A stretch of 6,757 nt of DNA, from contig JAIOTM010000088.1 of the NCBI GenBank assembly GCA_021106755.1, positions 1-6,757 of the forward strand, in the 5' to 3' direction. Source of the stretch: Candidatus Cloacimonadota bacterium. Lineage in GTDB: Bacteria; Cloacimonadota; Cloacimonadia; Cloacimonadales; JAIOQZ01. The stretch's first letter is position 1, and each line of letters starts with the position of its first letter. The notes below the pieces were generated by a model that saw nothing but the letters and a program-made list of their open reading frames with translations, did no database searches and was not told where the DNA came from. Below, piece after piece: positions 5,878 through 6,757 of the stretch. The translations under genes and the position numbers were made by a program.

Positions 5878-6284
5878 GATGCGAAAAAGTAAAAGACAGG
5901 CTGAATGCTTACTTAGACAAGGAATGCGCCGCTGGCGAATCCACTGAGATAAGAAAACATTTAGAGTCTTGCATAGATTGCCAACAGGCTCTGCGCGAAC
6001 TTCAGCAAGTCAATAGCTTCTTGGGCGAATATCAACCTCAAGAAGTGCCGCAGTATCTCAATCAGGCTATCTTAACGCAAATACGTAAGAGTCGCAAAGT
6101 ATCAGTTTTCAAGAGGTTTCGTAAAACAGTTGTTGCCTTGTCAACAGCCGCAGTCATGCTATTCGGTTTCTTTTTGAGTAGTACATTGACGTTTGCCGGC
6201 TCTGGTAATCCTATAGTGGCAGACCAATCCTACGAGTTTAACCTTGGACAGCAAACCTACTACAGTTACTTTCTCGGAGAATGA
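5874..6284 (+). CDS. Transmembrane zinc-binding anti-sigma factor
   Basis: The 136 residues carry an N-terminal zinc-binding anti-sigma domain (1-45): Cys3 and the hallmark H-x3-C-x2-C as His29, Cys33, Cys36. Such domains wrap around an ECF sigma factor and hold it inactive. After a linker containing the basic patch RKSRKVSVFKRFRK (71-84, cytoplasmic by the positive-inside rule) comes one membrane segment (about 86-107). Only some 29 residues remain outside, ending in a short aromatic tail (YYSYFLGE). That is small for a signal-sensing domain, so the downstream periplasmic protein may do the sensing (inference). The gene overlaps the sigma gene by ATGA, the usual coupled order. The function is well supported by the motif and position; the signal and release mechanism are unknown. 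Confidence 0.88.
   Translation: MRCEKVKDRLNAYLDKECAAGESTEIRKHLESCIDCQQALRELQQVNSFLGEYQPQEVPQYLNQAILTQIRKSRKVSVFKRFRKTVVALSTAAVMLFGFFLSSTLTFAGSGNPIVADQSYEFNLGQQTYYSYFLGE
6275..6280 (+). promoter_or_regulatory. Ribosome binding site deciding the start of the Spy-like gene
   Basis: CGGAGA lies just before ATG 6281 and about 7 nt before ATG 6287. GGAG is only 1 nt from 6281, so the second ATG is the better start, although 6281 overlaps the preceding stop as ATGA. Confidence 0.6.
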
Positions 6285-6286
6285 TT

Positions 6287-6736
6287 ATGAAAACGAAAAC
6301 CATTACTTTTTTATTGATTCTGTCGTTAGCGTTTAATATGGCAATTTTCGCGGGATTGATTTACTTCAATTTCTACGGAAGAATTAATCACCTTCCTCCA
6401 CCAGGCGTTCATCCTGATCCAGGAATGCAGAACCGATGTGCTTACCCGCATGTTCGCGAGTTCATGGAAAAAACCAGAGAGATGGTGCATCCCCTCAGGA
6501 TGGAGTTCGAAGACTCAAGGCAATCTTTTATCAAATCTCTGATGAATCCGGAAGCAACAGAGAAAGAGATAAAGTACCTTTTCAAGGAGTCTCTCCATAA
6601 GCAAATGCGGATGGAAGAGGAGATTGGAAAACACATGATCGAATTTCGTAAGCAAATGTCGCCAGAAGCGGCACGGAAATACTTTAAAATATTTTCAAGA
6701 CAAAAACATAACCAAATGAAAAGGAGAAGAAGATGA
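6287..6736 (+). CDS. Membrane-anchored periplasmic Spy/CpxP/CnrX-like protein
   Basis: The 149 residues begin with a short basic end and a hydrophobic helix (7-27) without an obvious signal-peptidase site, so it is probably an anchor. A Pro-rich segment (36-45) leads to a long all-helical, Met- and charge-rich region (54-139) containing MSPEAARKYF (124-133) in place of the family's LTxxQ-type repeat, and a basic tail of four Arg. This is the pattern of the heavy-metal-resistance/Spy-like family: periplasmic chaperones and metal sensors such as CpxP, ZraP and CnrX. Possible metal ligands (His35, His42, Cys51, His55, His68, His104, Met107, His116, Met117) are seen, but their role is inferred. 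Placed right after a sigma/anti-sigma pair, it may sense the signal, as CnrX does in the Cnr system. Its stop overlaps the next start as ATGA. The fold is supported only by pattern. Confidence 0.7.
   Translation: MKTKTITFLLILSLAFNMAIFAGLIYFNFYGRINHLPPPGVHPDPGMQNRCAYPHVREFMEKTREMVHPLRMEFEDSRQSFIKSLMNPEATEKEIKYLFKESLHKQMRMEEEIGKHMIEFRKQMSPEAARKYFKIFSRQKHNQMKRRRR
6721..6726 (+). promoter_or_regulatory. Ribosome binding site of the next gene
   Basis: AAGGAG is 6 nt before ATG 6733, inside the Arg-rich end of the upstream gene. Spacing and strength match the anti-sigma site. Confidence 0.75.
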
Positions 6737-6757
6737 AAAAGCTCGTAATAATCACCC
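6733..6757 (+). CDS. Start of a fourth operon gene, probably exported (partial)
   Basis: Only eight codons are in the window: MKKLVIIT, a basic start followed by hydrophobic residues, as at the beginning of a signal peptide. ATG 6733 overlaps the preceding stop (ATGA) and has a good Shine-Dalgarno, so it is the fourth member of the sigma operon. In such operons the next gene is often another envelope or periplasmic protein. The identity cannot be told from this fragment. Confidence 0.7.

Noticed and set aside
6442..6636. Minus-strand open frame of 64 codons
   Set aside because: Antisense to the Spy-like gene, which sits in a tightly coupled operon.
1..6757. CRISPR array, rRNA or tRNA genes
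   Set aside because: I saw no regularly spaced direct repeats of 20-40 nt and no recognisable rRNA or tRNA sequence on either strand.

Overview
The window looks like a piece of a moderately AT-rich bacterial chromosome with three unrelated blocks: a large minus-strand NACHT-type NTPase gene that runs off the left edge, a minus-strand housekeeping gene for ATP-dependent phosphoenolpyruvate carboxykinase (pckA), and a plus-strand sigma factor / anti-sigma factor / periplasmic sensor operon that continues past the right edge. Genes mostly carry clear Shine-Dalgarno sites (pckA, the anti-sigma gene, the Spy-like gene, the last gene). The taxon cannot be fixed from the sequence. The PEPCK type, ECF-style regulator and one Bacteroidota-like promoter box are compatible with a bacterium of the FCB group or a neighbouring candidate phylum, but this is only a guess.

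Layout. 1-2170 (minus): N-terminal and central parts (723 codons, no stop) of a STAND/NACHT protein with Walker A, Walker B, a sensor arginine and the histidine-containing helical motif that follows NACHT modules. Its C-terminal sensor region lies outside the window. 2171-3014: about 840 bases without a convincing gene. It holds the NACHT promoter region, a run of nine G, a cluster of inverted repeats and palindromes, scattered TGTCACTTT-type repeats and a few tiny open frames, and may be the scar of a mobile element. 3015-4673 (minus): complete pckA, preceded by a nested hairpin whose base touches the ribosome binding site. 4759-4944 (plus): a doubtful small divergent gene ending at a hairpin. 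4976-5343: no gene seen, but two hairpins and two interrupted palindromes. 5344-6757 (plus): sigma factor, zinc-binding transmembrane anti-sigma factor, membrane-anchored Spy/CnrX-like protein and the first codons of another gene, all joined by ATGA-type junctions.

How the parts work together. The right-hand operon reads as one signalling unit: an envelope stress or metal signal sensed outside the inner membrane would release the sigma factor from the anti-sigma protein. PckA is central metabolism (gluconeogenesis) and shows no functional link to the neighbours. The NACHT protein belongs to a class whose bacterial members include anti-phage defence proteins. Its architecture (unassigned Ala/Gly-rich hydrophobic N-terminus, helical linker, NACHT, truncated C-terminus) makes it the best candidate here for an undescribed defence system.
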